Part shown: positions 43,896-55,374 of the stretch, one piece after another
Layout of the letters: every line of letters starts with the position of its first letter
Position numbering within the stretch: position 1 is the stretch's first letter
DNA from: Globisporangium splendens
Lineage: Eukaryota > Oomycota > Peronosporomycetes > Pythiales > Pythiaceae
Direction: 5' to 3'
DNA: 64,000 nucleotides
Assembly: GCA_006386115.1 (NCBI GenBank)
Contig: VFIW01000013.1
Span: forward strand, 186,001-250,000
The notes under the pieces: model-generated
Told to the model about the DNA's origin: nothing
The model's input: the letters and a program-made list of their open reading frames with translations, nothing else
Databases searched by the model: none
Program-made: the position numbers and the translations under genes

Positions 43896-45503
43896 TTACA
43901 TTGCAGTCGCAACCGGAGTGATGGTCGCCAAGAGCCCTCCTTTTATCGGAAGCGTCACTGAAAAATCGTACGTCACGTCTTGGCCCGGCTCAAGCTCCAA
44001 ATGGAACTTACTCAAGAGGCTCGCAGCAACAATTTTGATCTCCGTCATTGCCAAGTTCATGCCCAGGCATATGCGGGGACCAGCGTTAAACGCGGGAAAT
44101 TTGTATGCCGATACAGACTCGACCTTGCCCGTTTCTGGATCGATCCATCGCTCGGGTTTGTATTCCTTGGCGTCTGGTCCCCACACACCCTTCATCCGCG
44201 CAAGCGTGTACGTTGATATGCTTACGTTCCATCCTTTCTTCACGAAGGTGCCATCACACAAGACGACGTCCTTCGTGGCTTGCTTCAGATTGCCTGGCAC
44301 AGGTGGATTCAACCGAAGCGATTCACGTACAGCAGCCTCCAGGTAAACCAGTTTCTGAGCCTGCTCCATGGATGGTGATTCGATTTCGCCGCGGACGAGC
44401 TCCGGAAGTTGCGTCGCAAGCTCTTGGCGAATCTTTGTCTCGACTTCAGAATGTTGCATCACGTTATACATGAGCCACGCAAGTGCTTGCGCCGTGGTGT
44501 CGCGACCTGCGATCAAGAAGTTGACCACGATGTCGCGCAAGAAGCGCGGGTCAATGGAGTCCTCGTCACCAGGTGCTGCACGAGATCCGTCCAGGCACGT
44601 GTGATTCAAAAACAGCGAGATGATGTCTTTCTTGGTTTCGTCAAACTTGTAGTCAGGTGAACTGCGATTCTCGATGATATCCAGCACCATGTCGTGAATG
44701 ACGCGAACGTTTTGCTTCAGTTCGCGCTCCATGCCAACATTGAGCCATCGCTGCAGTCTCCAAAATGATGGTGGTCTCAGGAATCGCACGATCAGGATCT
44801 CCTGCACGCGAGCAAACGCTTGGGCAAATGGATGCTCTTCCGGAGTACCAAGGCATTTCAGATCCACTCCGAAGCCAATCTCGGCAAATGTCTCGATCGC
44901 AAACCTGTTGAAGAGCTCTGCAAGGTCCACAGGCTGTTTTTCTGTGACACCTCGACGGAGCAACACGCGGTGGAGAGCAGTGATGTGCTTCTGCACACTC
45001 TCGGTCATTGATTCGCGCAGCAGTCGAAGCGTGAACAAATTGCTCGCTGTCTTGCGCTGGTGCACCCACGTTTGTCCATCGGCGGCGAAGATGCCATCCC
45101 CAAGCAAATCCGAGACAACGCTCTTGAAATACGGACCTTTCTCAAAGCTCTCAAACTGGGTCTTCATCACGTCCTCAAACAACTCGGGCGTCGCCACACT
45201 GACGATGTCGGGGCGACCCAAGATCTTCACGCGAACTGGTCGTCCTTCAGCATCTTCGCTCAGGGTCGTCCAGTAGTCGTGGAAGTCAGTCGAGTGCGCC
45301 ATGGCCTGCAGCGTCTCATGCAGGAACGGCAGCGAGCCTTTCGGACGTTGCACATGCGGCGCCTTCCTCTCCGCGTCCGACATGACCACGCGGGCGTACG
45401 CATTGGCCACCACTTTGGCACCGAAGAGCACGGCCAGCAGTGCCGTGGCTATGTTTCTCCAGTCGCTCGCCGCGGCGATCTCCTGCCACACACTCGTGAG
45501 CAT
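43896..45503 (-). CDS. Cytochrome P450 (CYP4/CYP86-like)
   Basis: One exon of 535 residues. A hydrophobic N-terminal segment (about 18-33) anchors it in the ER. The I-helix oxygen-binding motif AGRDTT lies near 332, the ExxR motif is EAAVRES (about 389), and the haem signature FNAGPRICLG carries Cys479. Layout and motifs resemble fatty-acid or lipid hydroxylases of the CYP4/CYP86 clan; the substrate cannot be told from sequence alone. A decayed second copy lies upstream at 45878-46970 on the same strand. Confidence 0.95.
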   Translation of the reverse strand: MLTSVWQEIAAASDWRNIATALLAVLFGAKVVANAYARVVMSDAERKAPHVQRPKGSLPFLHETLQAMAHSTDFHDYWTTLSEDAEGRPVRVKILGRPDIVSVATPELFEDVMKTQFESFEKGPYFKSVVSDLLGDGIFAADGQTWVHQRKTASNLFTLRLLRESMTESVQKHITALHRVLLRRGVTEKQPVDLAELFNRFAIETFAEIGFGVDLKCLGTPEEHPFAQAFARVQEILIVRFLRPPSFWRLQRWLNVGMERELKQNVRVIHDMVLDIIENRSSPDYKFDETKKDIISLFLNHTCLDGSRAAPGDEDSIDPRFLRDIVVNFLIAGRDTTAQALAWLMYNVMQHSEVETKIRQELATQLPELVRGEIESPSMEQAQKLVYLEAAVRESLRLNPPVPGNLKQATKDVVLCDGTFVKKGWNVSISTYTLARMKGVWGPDAKEYKPERWIDPETGKVESVSAYKFPAFNAGPRICLGMNLAMTEIKIVAASLLSKFHLELEPGQDVTYDFSVTLPIKGGLLATITPVATAM

Positions 45504-45877
45504 CTCGGTCTATTCGGGTCTGAGACTTGTGGGCTTGATGGCGTTTTCGAAAATGGAAGAACGTACCTTCTGGTTCAGAAGGTGTGCTGCTTGACCCAGA
45601 AGTTCTGGGTGAAGCAGTGGTGGGTCCGGTCCAGATGGGTCCAGCTCTGGTCATCAGATGCGACTCTACCTCGTCGTAATCAGGTAAAGTCGTGCTAATG
45701 CGATGATTTAACTTGACAATTAACTGTATCCTGCAAAAAGTTGCCTACTTTAGGCAATATGGCCTAAAGTATAAAATGGTAATAATTGTCAACTACTTTT
45801 GTCAAGAGACATGAGAAGTTGTAGAAAAATTGAAGGTTTTAACACGGAAGATCAACTGTGCGCTGTCACTGCTATCC
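45504..45877. other. P450 upstream region with hairpin
   Basis: Probable promoter of the intact P450. A 9-bp hairpin (ACTTTAGGC at 45747-45755, GCCTAAAGT at 45762-45770) lies here. The sequence at 45735-45754 is an imperfect inverted match (3 mismatches in 20) to 47030-47049 beyond the P450 pseudogene. Confidence 0.45.
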
Positions 45878-46970
45878 TCATCCACTCGCCATTCGCCCGA
45901 GCGTGTACGGAGAGATGCCGACGTTCCACCCTTTCCTCACGAATGTACTACCACACAAGACGATGTCCTTCGTGGCTTGCTTCAGATTGGTAGGCACTGG
46001 CGGGTACAACCGAAGCAGCTCGCGCATGGCAGCCTCCAAGTACACCAATTTCTGTGACTGTCCCATGGATGGCGATTCGATTTCGCCGCGGACGAGCTCC
46101 AGAAGTTGTTCCTCGAGCTCTCGGCGGATCTTTCGCTCGACTTCAGGATATTGCATCACGCTGTACAAGAGCCACGCGAGTGCTGAGACGTCGTATCTCG
46201 ACCAGCGATTGGGAAATTGACCACAATGTCACGCAGGAGGCGCGGATCGATATGGCTGTCGTCAACACGAGACCCCTTCTCGTCCGAGTTGTTGAGGAAA
46301 GCGAGACGATATCTTTCTTGGTCTCGCCAAACCTGTAGTCGCTTGAGCGGCGCCTTCCGAGTGACTTGTCGGTAGTGTCAAGCACAGTGTCGTGAATGAC
46401 ACGAACGTTTTGCTTCAGCTCACGCTCCGAGTCAATATTGAGCCATCGTTGCAGTTTCCACATCCATGTCACTTGGAAGAATCGCTTTACCAGGATTCGC
46501 TGCGTGGAGTCGCAGCTTCTACAAGCGGATGCTCTTCCAGGATGTCGAGGCATTTCAGGTTCACACCAAAGCCAACCTCGGCAATGTATCGATTGTGAAC
46601 CGGTTGAAAAGATTCGCGAGATTCACGGGCTTCTTGGCATCGGCGTTGCGGGACAAGATGCGGTGGAGGACAGCGGTATGCATTTGCACACTCTCGGTCA
46701 TCGACTCGCGCAACACCCGAAGCGAAAACAAGCTACTCGCCGTCTTGCGTTGGTGCACCCACGTTTGTCCATCGGCAGCGAAGATGCCATCACCGAGCAA
46801 ATCCGACAGCACGCCCTGAAAGTATGAACCCTTCACAAAGCTCTCGAACTGGGTCTTCGAGACATCTTCAAACAGCTCGGACGTCGCCACACTGATGACG
46901 TCTGGACGGTCCAGGATCTTCACGTGGACGCACTCACCTTTCGAGTCTTCACTCAAGCCAAGCCAGTAAC
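45878..46970 (-). pseudogene. Decayed cytochrome P450 copy
   Basis: Three overlapping frames align piecewise with the intact P450 next door. The first starts at YWLGLSEDSKGE, matching YWTTLSEDAEGR of the intact gene, and includes GDGIFAADGQTWVHQRKTAS. It breaks by frameshift near 46575. The middle frame has WKLQRWLNIDSERELKQNVR. The last has GNLKQATKD-type sequence (TNLKQATKDIVLCGSTFV) and ends at VGISPYTLGRM. The N-terminal anchor and everything past that point, including the haem-binding cysteine, are missing. It is a tandem duplicate lost to decay. Confidence 0.92.
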
Positions 46971-47190
46971 GGTTTGCAATTTTGACTTGGAGCAAACTTT
47001 TACATTTGGCTTTATTTCAGGCAACCCTCCCTAAAATAGCCGACTTTTTACTTACGATCAAAGCTTTCCACCCTCACACACGAGTGCAGCAAAAAACTGC
47101 GAAATGATAAAGCAGTCGTGCACAAAGTAATCTCAGCTCTTGTTTTGAAACTTTTGTTTTCAATTTGTCGACCTCTGCGTTGCTGTTTGC

Positions 47191-49307
47191 CTACCAATCA
47201 TCATCATCATCCTCGTCGTCCAGTGTCTCGATCTTCTGTGCCGCACTTGCTGGTTTGCTTCGCTGTTCGACTCCCTCTGCTCGAGTCTTTCTCGGTGGAT
47301 CATTTCGGACTTTTGCTGCTATTACTGGTCGAGGCGTCGAGTCTTCATTCTCGAAAGCGTCTTCTTCTTCACCACTCTGGTCCGTAGTCGTCACTGGTGC
47401 GTGTGATGGCGGAATCTCGAGCACGACTGGCGACGCAGCAAAGCGCACTCTTGTAGGCGTCTGCGTGTCACCTTCACCTGCCGTTTCGCCTTCACCAGCT
47501 CTTCTGGCCACAAAAGAACAAACGAAATTGTCAAGAAATCTAAATGCCTTGCACCGGGTAACCAAGTCTCTTACCTTTTCTTTGTCGCGATCTGGCGCGA
47601 AAGAAGGGCTGTAAACCTCGACATCGGTAGCCCTCGGCTTGTGACGTCGTCTCTATCTGCAGTCGGAGAAGTCATTGTTGCCGCGCTACTACCGGCGTTT
47701 GTACTGGACGACGGCTTCCGCTTGACCAACTGATTCCACTGCCATTTGCCCAGTCCGGAGCTATCCTCGGCTTTTTTCTTTGACTTTTTGCTTTTGCTCT
47801 TTTCAACAGGCGGATTAGCTGCATCGTGTCGTACTGGTGGATGTCGATGCACAACCTGTCTCTGTGAGAGAAACGACAGCTCGGTCGACGCATTGCGAAG
47901 CGCATCGTGCTGGAGCAGTCTTTGCTCCTCTCCTTCTTGTACTCGACGGTTCTCATCGTTCGTATCTTCCACCTCGACGAGTGCTGCTCGTTCTTTGTTG
48001 TATGCATCAACAGTGGCTCCGTACGATGAGATTTGACTCTTCGGCAGGAACACTCGCTGGAGATTCCGTGGAATGATGTTCAAGAAGCTTTTCCGTCGAC
48101 CGACCGACGATGTAGCATCGGTTGGTGTGAACACTGATACTTTGCGAAGTAGGACACCTGTGCCAGCCCCGAGTGCCGGTCCGAGCTGCTCGACAATATC
48201 TCGATGGAAATATCCTTCAATCTCGCCAGTTGGATCCTTTGAAGAGATGAAGAAAACATGAAAACGCTCAGCAATGGTCAAAAGGAGCAGGATCGCGTTC
48301 TGAGAAAGCAAAGCGCCAAGTACGTACATGGAATACTGCGACGATTTCTTCGTCAACGTACTTCATCGACTTGATCAATAGGAGAAGCTGTCAGTCATGC
48401 CAATGTTAGCAAGTCTGTGGCGCAATCAACGAGGTCTGCAAAACAATCCTACCTTGGGGATTTTTGGCGACGATTGATCATCTTCTAGAATGTACGAAAG
48501 CGTGTGCTTCAAGCTGCTCATTTTGACGCCACCTTCACACAAATACAGGAAGAGCAGAGAAGGCAGCCAGTCAATAACTTTGCAACGCACCAAAGTTCTT
48601 TGCTCAAATGTTCATTACCGTAAAGCTTGCCCGGCACCGTTGGAATCCCGAGAAAGTTACAAATGTCGACCCACGGACCATCGTCAAACACGGTGGTGAT
48701 CATCACGCTCGCATTCGACCCACCGCTCGCAAACTGTCCACTGAACTCATTCTCCAGACTTTTAACAGCACAAGTAGCACACCACACTTAGCACCTCTCA
48801 CATCGCAAAGCAGCATCAATCGCACATGCATAAACTCATTGCTATGCGACTCACTTTGCGTGGTTCTTCATCACGTCCTGCAGCGGACCAGGGACCGTGC
48901 GCACCCACTTCAAGATGCTCTGCTGGGACTCGAAATCTGCTCACACAGAATGACATCAGCCCCCAATACAATGCTATTATACAATGCGCATGTACATGCA
49001 TCACACCGCCATCGTCTTGGCCGTCGGCCCGCTTGCGCCGCTTTGAGTTGGCGACGCAGCTGCTCTTCTTTGGCGAGAAGACCACCTTGGGTGGCGAGCG
49101 CTCCTCGTCGTCGCTGCTCTCAAAGCCGCGCTCGAACGCGTTGCCGCTGCGCTCGTCTGCAAAATCGCGCGCCTCGTCGTTCTCCTTCTGCTCTTCGTCG
49201 TAGAATTCGTTGTACGCGCTGTAAACGCCAGTAACAGCAGCCTCAGGCGCACGCGCGCGCGCGAACGCGTCCTGCTCGTCCTCGTCCGTGTCGCTTGCAA
49301 ACGCCAT
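47191..49307 (-). CDS. HROB: HROB-like homologous-recombination OB-fold protein
   Basis: Seven exons join in phase: 49307-49007, 48936-48855, 48758-48619, 48532-48453, 48369-48328, 48236-47575 and 47503-47191, for 539 residues. The N-terminus is acidic and disordered. The central part carries the HROB pattern: VRTVPGPLQDVM, IPKSMKYVDEE, DPTGEIEGYFHRDIVEQL, LLRKVSVFTP and FLNIIPRNLQRVF. In animals HROB (C17orf53/MCM8IP) binds single-stranded DNA, recruits the MCM8-MCM9 helicase and supports recombination-linked DNA synthesis. The C-terminal ~200 residues are low complexity and end in a run of Asp/Glu closing with Trp. One exon is only 42 nt. Identification rests on the spliced domain; unspliced frames hide it. 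Confidence 0.85.
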
Positions 49308-49483
49308 GCTTGCCGATTCAATTGCGCAAAAATGGCAGCAACAATAGGACCATGCGAACTTAAGAACATATTTTAGGACGTTTCTTAGGACATATCGGAA
49401 AGGTGTGGCGTATAGTATACATATATGTCAGATCCATGACTTTTCGTGTCCATTGTCAATTGCTAATACTAGAGCACACGAAA

Positions 49484-51809
49484 ATGGGCTCGAGCGCAAC
49501 GAAGCCCGTGCCACTGGCGTCTGCGTTCCAGCGCATGAGCGCATGTGCGTCTAGTGGCACTCTCTCGCTCTATATGTTGGGTTGCGTTGGCGCTGTGCTG
49601 ACGTGTGTCCACTGTCTAATGGCAATAGGGGAGTACAAGAGTGCGAAGCGACTGGTGAGCGATTACAAGGACAAGGATTTGAACTTCGGTCTTGATGCGC
49701 AGGAACTGAGTGAGTTGATCAATAGCGACAAAGCGTGGGCGAGTGAGACCGCCGAAGCATTCGGGGGCACCAACGGCATGTAAGCGTCTCGCTTGAGGTA
49801 TACCTTTGTCCGGCTTTGACCCTGGTTCTCACTCTCCATTGTGTGATCTGACGCATGGAAAGCGTAAATGCGTTGGCTTTCATATGTGGTGTGTGTCTGG
49901 TTTGTCCAGGCTCGGCGATGGAGAAAGCAGGACGTAAGCCTGTGAGTGGAATCGTCCTCCTTAGCTTCCTATTTAATGCGCGTATGTTGCGTCTGTTTGT
50001 GATGTGTGTAGTGGTGTTTGATGCGCTGGACTTTGATGCAACGGAGCAAATCTCGATGGATGAAATGGTGCGCATCGTGTTGTATTTATTTGATTATGAG
50101 TACGTTGTTCCTGTTTTGGTCGCCTACGATGCGCTTCCAGACGATCGTGTTTCTGCGCTCGACGAGGGGTTCTGTGTGCTCTCGGGCGTCGGTGCCATGC
50201 CTTCTGACGAAGATCTGGAAGCGATCACGCTACAGGCGTACCGAGAGCTCAACAAGAGCTCGGGGCAGAGCATTTCCAAGTCGGAGTTCACGAAATGGGT
50301 CTTGCGGTTTGCCGCACGAAGTGGTGGAGGAGCGACGATGGTGTCGATGTATGCTGACGTTTCAATGGACGATGCGCTCGAGCAGTTTGGAGTCCTGAGC
50401 GCATTGACAAAAGAGATCGTGCCGCATGACGATGATAGCTTAGCCTCAGAAACCACGAACAAGTTTGATTGTAATAACACTGAGGACACGTCACACGACC
50501 AAGATCGAGGTGATGCTCAGGGTCTCGTTAGTGACATCGAGGCACGTGATGAAGCAGAACATCAATCTTATAAAGAAGATGCGGAACCTGAAGAGAACGA
50601 TGTTGCTCACGTGCAAGTGAAACCAACAACACCACAACCGGTTGAGCAGCAAGACGAGACCTCGGAGCAAGCTGACGAAATGGCAACACGCCAAGACGCC
50701 AACCGCCAAGAGGAAGCAGAACCGTGTGAAGAACAACCTTCTTCAGCGAACGAGTATGAGGAACAGGATGAAGAGCAGGAATACGAGCAGGAATTCGCTG
50801 CAGAAACGCCTCGGAGTGCAAAACTCGATGGTGATGACGGTGGGCTCTCGTTAAACTCGGGTGCTTTCCAAGACAAACGAGGAACTGAGGATGAAAAACT
50901 ATTTGAAGCGGAACCAATGAGTCGAGATCAAGATTCTCCTTCTCAGGGTGATGCTGAGCTCTTGACTTCAGATCGTGACGAGCCGAGTGAGGTTGCAGCC
51001 GTAGACGAAGGCACAACAACTTCAGTCAGTCCGCCATTGGAACTAGAGGTAGAGGGTCTTGATGCGAGTGTATCCTACGGTGTCGACACTGAAGAAACTG
51101 CAGCAGGTGTAGACTAATCTGAAGAGCAGGAGTTAGTGGACTCAACCCAGCGTGAAGAGCAACGGTTGGTGGATGCAAGCCAACCTGAGGTGCCAGGTTT
51201 AGAGGACGCAAGCCAACTCGAAGAAGTTGCTCGTAGTCCGCATGCAACTCCCGACTCCCCAATTACGCCGGAGGGTGTTGAAGGGTCTGAGCGCGATACC
51301 GACAAGGTCGAGGTGAGAGAACTGTCCTGTGCATGCCTCTGCAACAACAAAATGAAAAAGCTAACTCCCACCATTAGCCACTGAACGATTTCTCACAGGA
51401 GGATCTACCCAGCAAAACTTTGACAGGGAATGGCGTAGGGGAGGGAGCCATCGTCACTGCTGAGCACGAGCTCGCCCAAGACTCTGCGGAAAGTACAGCC
51501 ACAGAGAGTGCTGAACCCGCCACCACAGTCTCCGATGCCGCCATGGACTTGAATGACTTTGGCGCGTACGACTACATGCAGCCAGAGTTCGACGCCAGAA
51601 GCAGGCTGCCACCTCCCGAGGAGCGAGACTTTGGTGATGTGGAGGAAAATTCCGATGCTACACCGCTTGAAACGCTATCGGTACCTGCCGAAAGTGCCAG
51701 TGACGAAGACAGTCCGGGGATTGAGAGCACGAACACCAGCATCACAACTCCAGACGAAGTTGTCGCACCGACGGAACCTGCTGAGGAGCAGCAAAGAAGT
51801 CTGTCGTAA
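49484..51809 (+). CDS. EF-hand membrane protein with acidic tail, in-frame stop
   Basis: The start MGSSATK fits an N-myristoylation signal. A hydrophobic segment follows (LSLYMLGCVGAVLTCVHCLM). After an intron (donor GTAAGC at 49780) comes a canonical EF-hand loop, DFDATEQISMDE (about 50030-50065), and a second EF-like helix pair (LNKSSGQSISKSEF). A long acidic, Glu/Asp/Gln-rich tail then runs to TAA at 51115-51117. The same frame stays open beyond it (EEQELVDSTQREEQRLVDAS), crosses a clean phase-0 intron (51313-51398) and ends at 51809. The join between 49779 and about 50010 is not resolved: the obvious GT-AG choices leave a one-base conflict. The calcium-sensing role is inferred from the EF-hand. 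It may be a truncated or pseudogenised allele. Confidence 0.6.
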
Positions 51810-52066
51810 AGAGCCAAAAATGATGGGTCCACGAGAACTACCCGCTCACCAAATACATTTGCTTCGTTATCTGCTGGCTAGTATGTGACAACAATCTTGC
51901 CCATTGCTCTCTGCGTTCATTATTTAAGTCCCATGACGCGAAAAGGGACTAAACAGTCGACTCCGGAACGACTTCATTTCGTTCCGTGACTAACATCAAG
52001 CCTATGTTTCACGCCAATCAGCTTGCTCAGTCGTAGCTAACCAAGCAACCCCACTGGCGGTGAACT

Positions 52067-54582
52067 TCATTCGTCATCGTCGCTCGAGTCATCATCATCG
52101 TCATCATCGTCGTCGCTCGAGTCGTCGTTTGAATCATCGTCGTCCGAGTCGCCGCCGTCGTTCATGTCGCCGTGGTCGCCAGGTTTCGAGTCACTCTTCG
52201 GGCTGTCCTTACTCGAATCATGCTGTGTCATCAGTGCAAACGGAGGGCGGCGAAGGCACCGACGTTTGTTGAACCATCGGCGCAATTGTGTCATGTTCAC
52301 GTCCAGAGGCTGTTTCTCATCTCGCAGCGGCACAGCATTCAGCTTCTCCAGGTACTTCTCCATCTCTTCTTGCGTGGGTTTGTACTTCTGTTGGAACCAT
52401 CCTTCCAGCGCCGTAACTTGGTTCATTGAAAACTTCATCGGTCGAAGAATCTTGCCTTTTTCTCGTTTGCCTCGTTGCTTTGGTCCTGTTGCTGGCGGTG
52501 TGCCACTCGGAGGCGGTGGAGGAGGCACAGCTGCGTCTTCACCATCTACAGGCGGAGCTGGAGGAGGCGGCGGAGGATCACTAGTGTCATTCTCTGGTAC
52601 AGGCTCTTCGACCTTCATTGGCTGTTCCTCCTCGATGATATCATCATCAAGAACAGCGCGCCGACTCATACCCAGGCTTTCAAGCAACGCCGTCGTCGAT
52701 TTCCGCAGCAGCGTCGGCTTTTTGTAGATCTTCAGGATTTTCTTCAAGTCTGCAACAATTCCAGTCTGAATGCGCACATCAGGCGAAATTTCCATCGATC
52801 GCATGATATCGATCACCTGCTGAAGCGCGTTCGTACTCGTTGCAGTACGCGGAAGCACGAGCAGACTTCGGATACGGTTTTGCAACGCAGCGACTTCTAT
52901 GCGGTTGCCAACCTTCACGATCATTGCATAATCCAAATCGGATTCTTGCGTCCGCTGTCTTTTCGAGCGGCCTTGCGTTGGTGCCTGATTGTCTGTGAAC
53001 GATGGCAACGCATGCGACGCCGACACATACGAGTCCAAATTGCTCGGACTTGTAAAGGAGGCAACCATTGAGTCGTACATGGGGCTATCAGCACGGACTT
53101 TGTCGACTTCGTTGACCAATTCATTTGGGTCCATGGTCGCACGCAAGTGTTCAATGCGTTGCTCTAATCGGAGATCAATCTCCTCTGCTGCTGCGTTTGG
53201 ATCGCGACCACTTTCAATCGCCAACTTGATGAATCGCATGCGTTCACGGTGGCGGCGTCGCTTGAACCAATCGCGCACATGGGAAATGGAAAGGCCATTC
53301 ACTTGGAAAGGATTCGAGTACGGACGGTAGTTCAAAATCGTTCGCATCAACGTCAGCTCGTCTGTCAAAGGGCGTGGGTACGAATAGTACCACTCCTGAA
53401 GTTTCTTGACTTGCACCGGAGTGTACAAACGACCAAACGCGGACGACGTGCGACCGCGTTCTTGGGCGATAGCGGCCGCAGTTGCAGCAGCTGCACCAGC
53501 TTGAATAGCAGCATCTAGAGCCTTGATAGTGCCATCCTGTAGCGTCACCTTGGACACAAGATTGGCTTCCCCCTGCATGCTCGTGGCTTGAATCATCTCT
53601 GCCAGCTCTCTCAACCGCTCCATGGACGCCTCGATCTTGAACAGCACACGGTCCGTGTGATCTTCTGCAATCTCATCCACAGGTGACTGCTTCGCCATCG
53701 CTTTCGCGGTATCTTGGGACGCAGCAGCAGCAGCATTTGTAGCGGCGTCCTTGTTGACAAGTGGGAGCATTCCTAACGCAATCACACAGTCACAACCGGA
53801 ATCCTGTCCAGGCTTGTTCGTTTTCTTTCGCGAGGATTCCCGCGCATCCGACAAGTTCTTGAGCTCCAATAAGACATTGTCGCAACCCGTGATCAACTAC
53901 AGAACCAACACATTGCACAACAACGTTAGAGCACTGGGCAAAGGAGCCAGTTGATAAGTCAGTTTTACCTGCGTGGTTTTCGCAGTGATCGATTTGTTGT
54001 ATGTCTTTCCGGCTTCGAGGCTTTCGCGAACCACTTTGTTCACCTTCGCCATAGAGAAAAGCATGTTAGCATCACTCAGTATCAAACAAATTCACAATTT
54101 CAGGACCAAAAACTCACCAAATCCACTGCTGGGTTCAGATCCACGTCCTGCCAGGCCACGTACTCGGCTTGCTCATCTTCGGAGTCTTCATTGTCGCTGA
54201 GATCGTCGTTCTTTTCTGAAATGTCTTCGTCCGTCTGATTCGCTGGAGTATCCTCTGGTGTCGCTTCGACCGCGGATCTCACAGCTACAGCTTCACTGTT
54301 ATCACTGTCTCCATGAGCAGGTTCGAATGACGATGGGGGATGCGGTTTGCGGTTATCATCGCGCACATCGATGTCCATGCGCTCGTTCTCCTGCTCCGCG
54401 TCCATGTCGACATCCGAGTCGTGGCTACTGTTCAGCAGCGCGCTCAGCTTGGCCGCATTTGGGGTCGTCGACTGTTTCGCTGGCGACGTCACCTGCGGGA
54501 TCGGCGCGCTCGCTTCATTCGCGCCATTCGCTTCTTTCTCGGGCGAGTCCTTACAGATGAAATCCATCTTCATCGCACTCAT
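52067..54582 (-). CDS. Nuclear protein with two homeodomains and TFIIS-N-like segment
   Basis: Three phase-0 exons: 54582-54118, 54043-53969 and 53896-52067, giving 789 residues. The N-terminus is acidic and disordered. A first atypical homeodomain lies about 337-400 (VKKLQEWYYSYPRPLTDE ... VRDWFKRRRHRERM). A helical segment about 513-588 (LQNRIRSLLVLP ... IVADLKKILKIYKKPTLL) resembles the TFIIS N-terminal/LW fold. A proline-rich linker follows, then a second homeodomain about 665-735 (ALEGWFQQKYKPTQEE ... LRRWFNKRRCLRR). The protein ends in about 30 Asp/Ser residues. Both homeodomains keep the WF-K-RR recognition helix. A DNA-binding transcription regulator is the likely role; the TFIIS-N assignment is tentative. 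Confidence 0.83.
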
Positions 54583-55374
54583 CGTCTCTTACCACACTCG
54601 TCGTATGTACTTCTAAGACGCTCAGGTAATCAGACGGTTTAACTTTGTTCTCTGCTTCAATAGACACAATCACAGCAACGCATCGCAAATGTGTCAGACA
54701 CAATGGCTTTTTCTCGCATACAACAACATGCACACACCATCCTTTATTGCGTCTACAGATGGAGGAAAACATACACACTCGACAACCATACTACGTGTCC
54801 ATATACCACAAGCGCCTTTTTACAGCCAATACACCCATCAGCGGCATGCCGCTCAATGCGCGCGCATTCGGCTTCGCAAACAAACACCCCTTCAAACATT
54901 CCATACACACAGACACATGCATACACAGCAATGGATGGGCACCATGTCCCCAAGTCGCATTCACTCGTCTTCTCACCTGTCGAAGGCGCGCGCGCTTCCG
55001 TCGCTTCCTCCCTGTCGCTCAACTGTTCCTTCTCTCTCTCTCTCTGAGTGCACGTCTTTCGCGCGCGGCGTCGCCTGGTTCCTTGGGTCGAATTAACTGG
55101 CCAGTGGCCGGCGGCCCAAGTGATGGATCATACACGTTCGTTTCCCCCACACCATTACGGAAGCCGAGATAAAATACGGGGGAAAAAAGGGAGGAAATCC
55201 ACCACGAGCTACCTTCGCGCGACCTAAAGAAGGTTTTTCAAGGTTTTTTAGTCTGCTACAATGTTGCAATAAACGCGTTGAAACGGGTTGTGAGGTGTGT
55301 CGTGAGTGTGTGTCGGAGCTGGGGTGGAGCTCAGAGAGCCATCAAGCTAAAGGTGAAGAGGACAGACAGCAGAT
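54583..55374. other. Divergent promoter region
   Basis: Separates the homeodomain gene from CIAO1, which are transcribed apart. It contains a short CT repeat near 55030 and several open frames without protein character; none is called. Confidence 0.5.

Noticed and set aside
49855..50010. In-frame ATG and hydrophobic segment as an alternative start of the EF-hand gene
   Set aside because: It reads through GT-AG intron-like sequence; the myristoylation-type start at 49484 is better, although the exon join is unresolved.
50491..51262. Minus-strand ORFs opposite the acidic tail of the EF-hand gene
   Set aside because: They mirror the Glu/Asp codon repeats of the plus strand and show no independent protein character.
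54645..55172. 175-codon ORF in the divergent promoter upstream of CIAO1
   Set aside because: Several frames are open together in low-complexity, CT-rich sequence; no motif.
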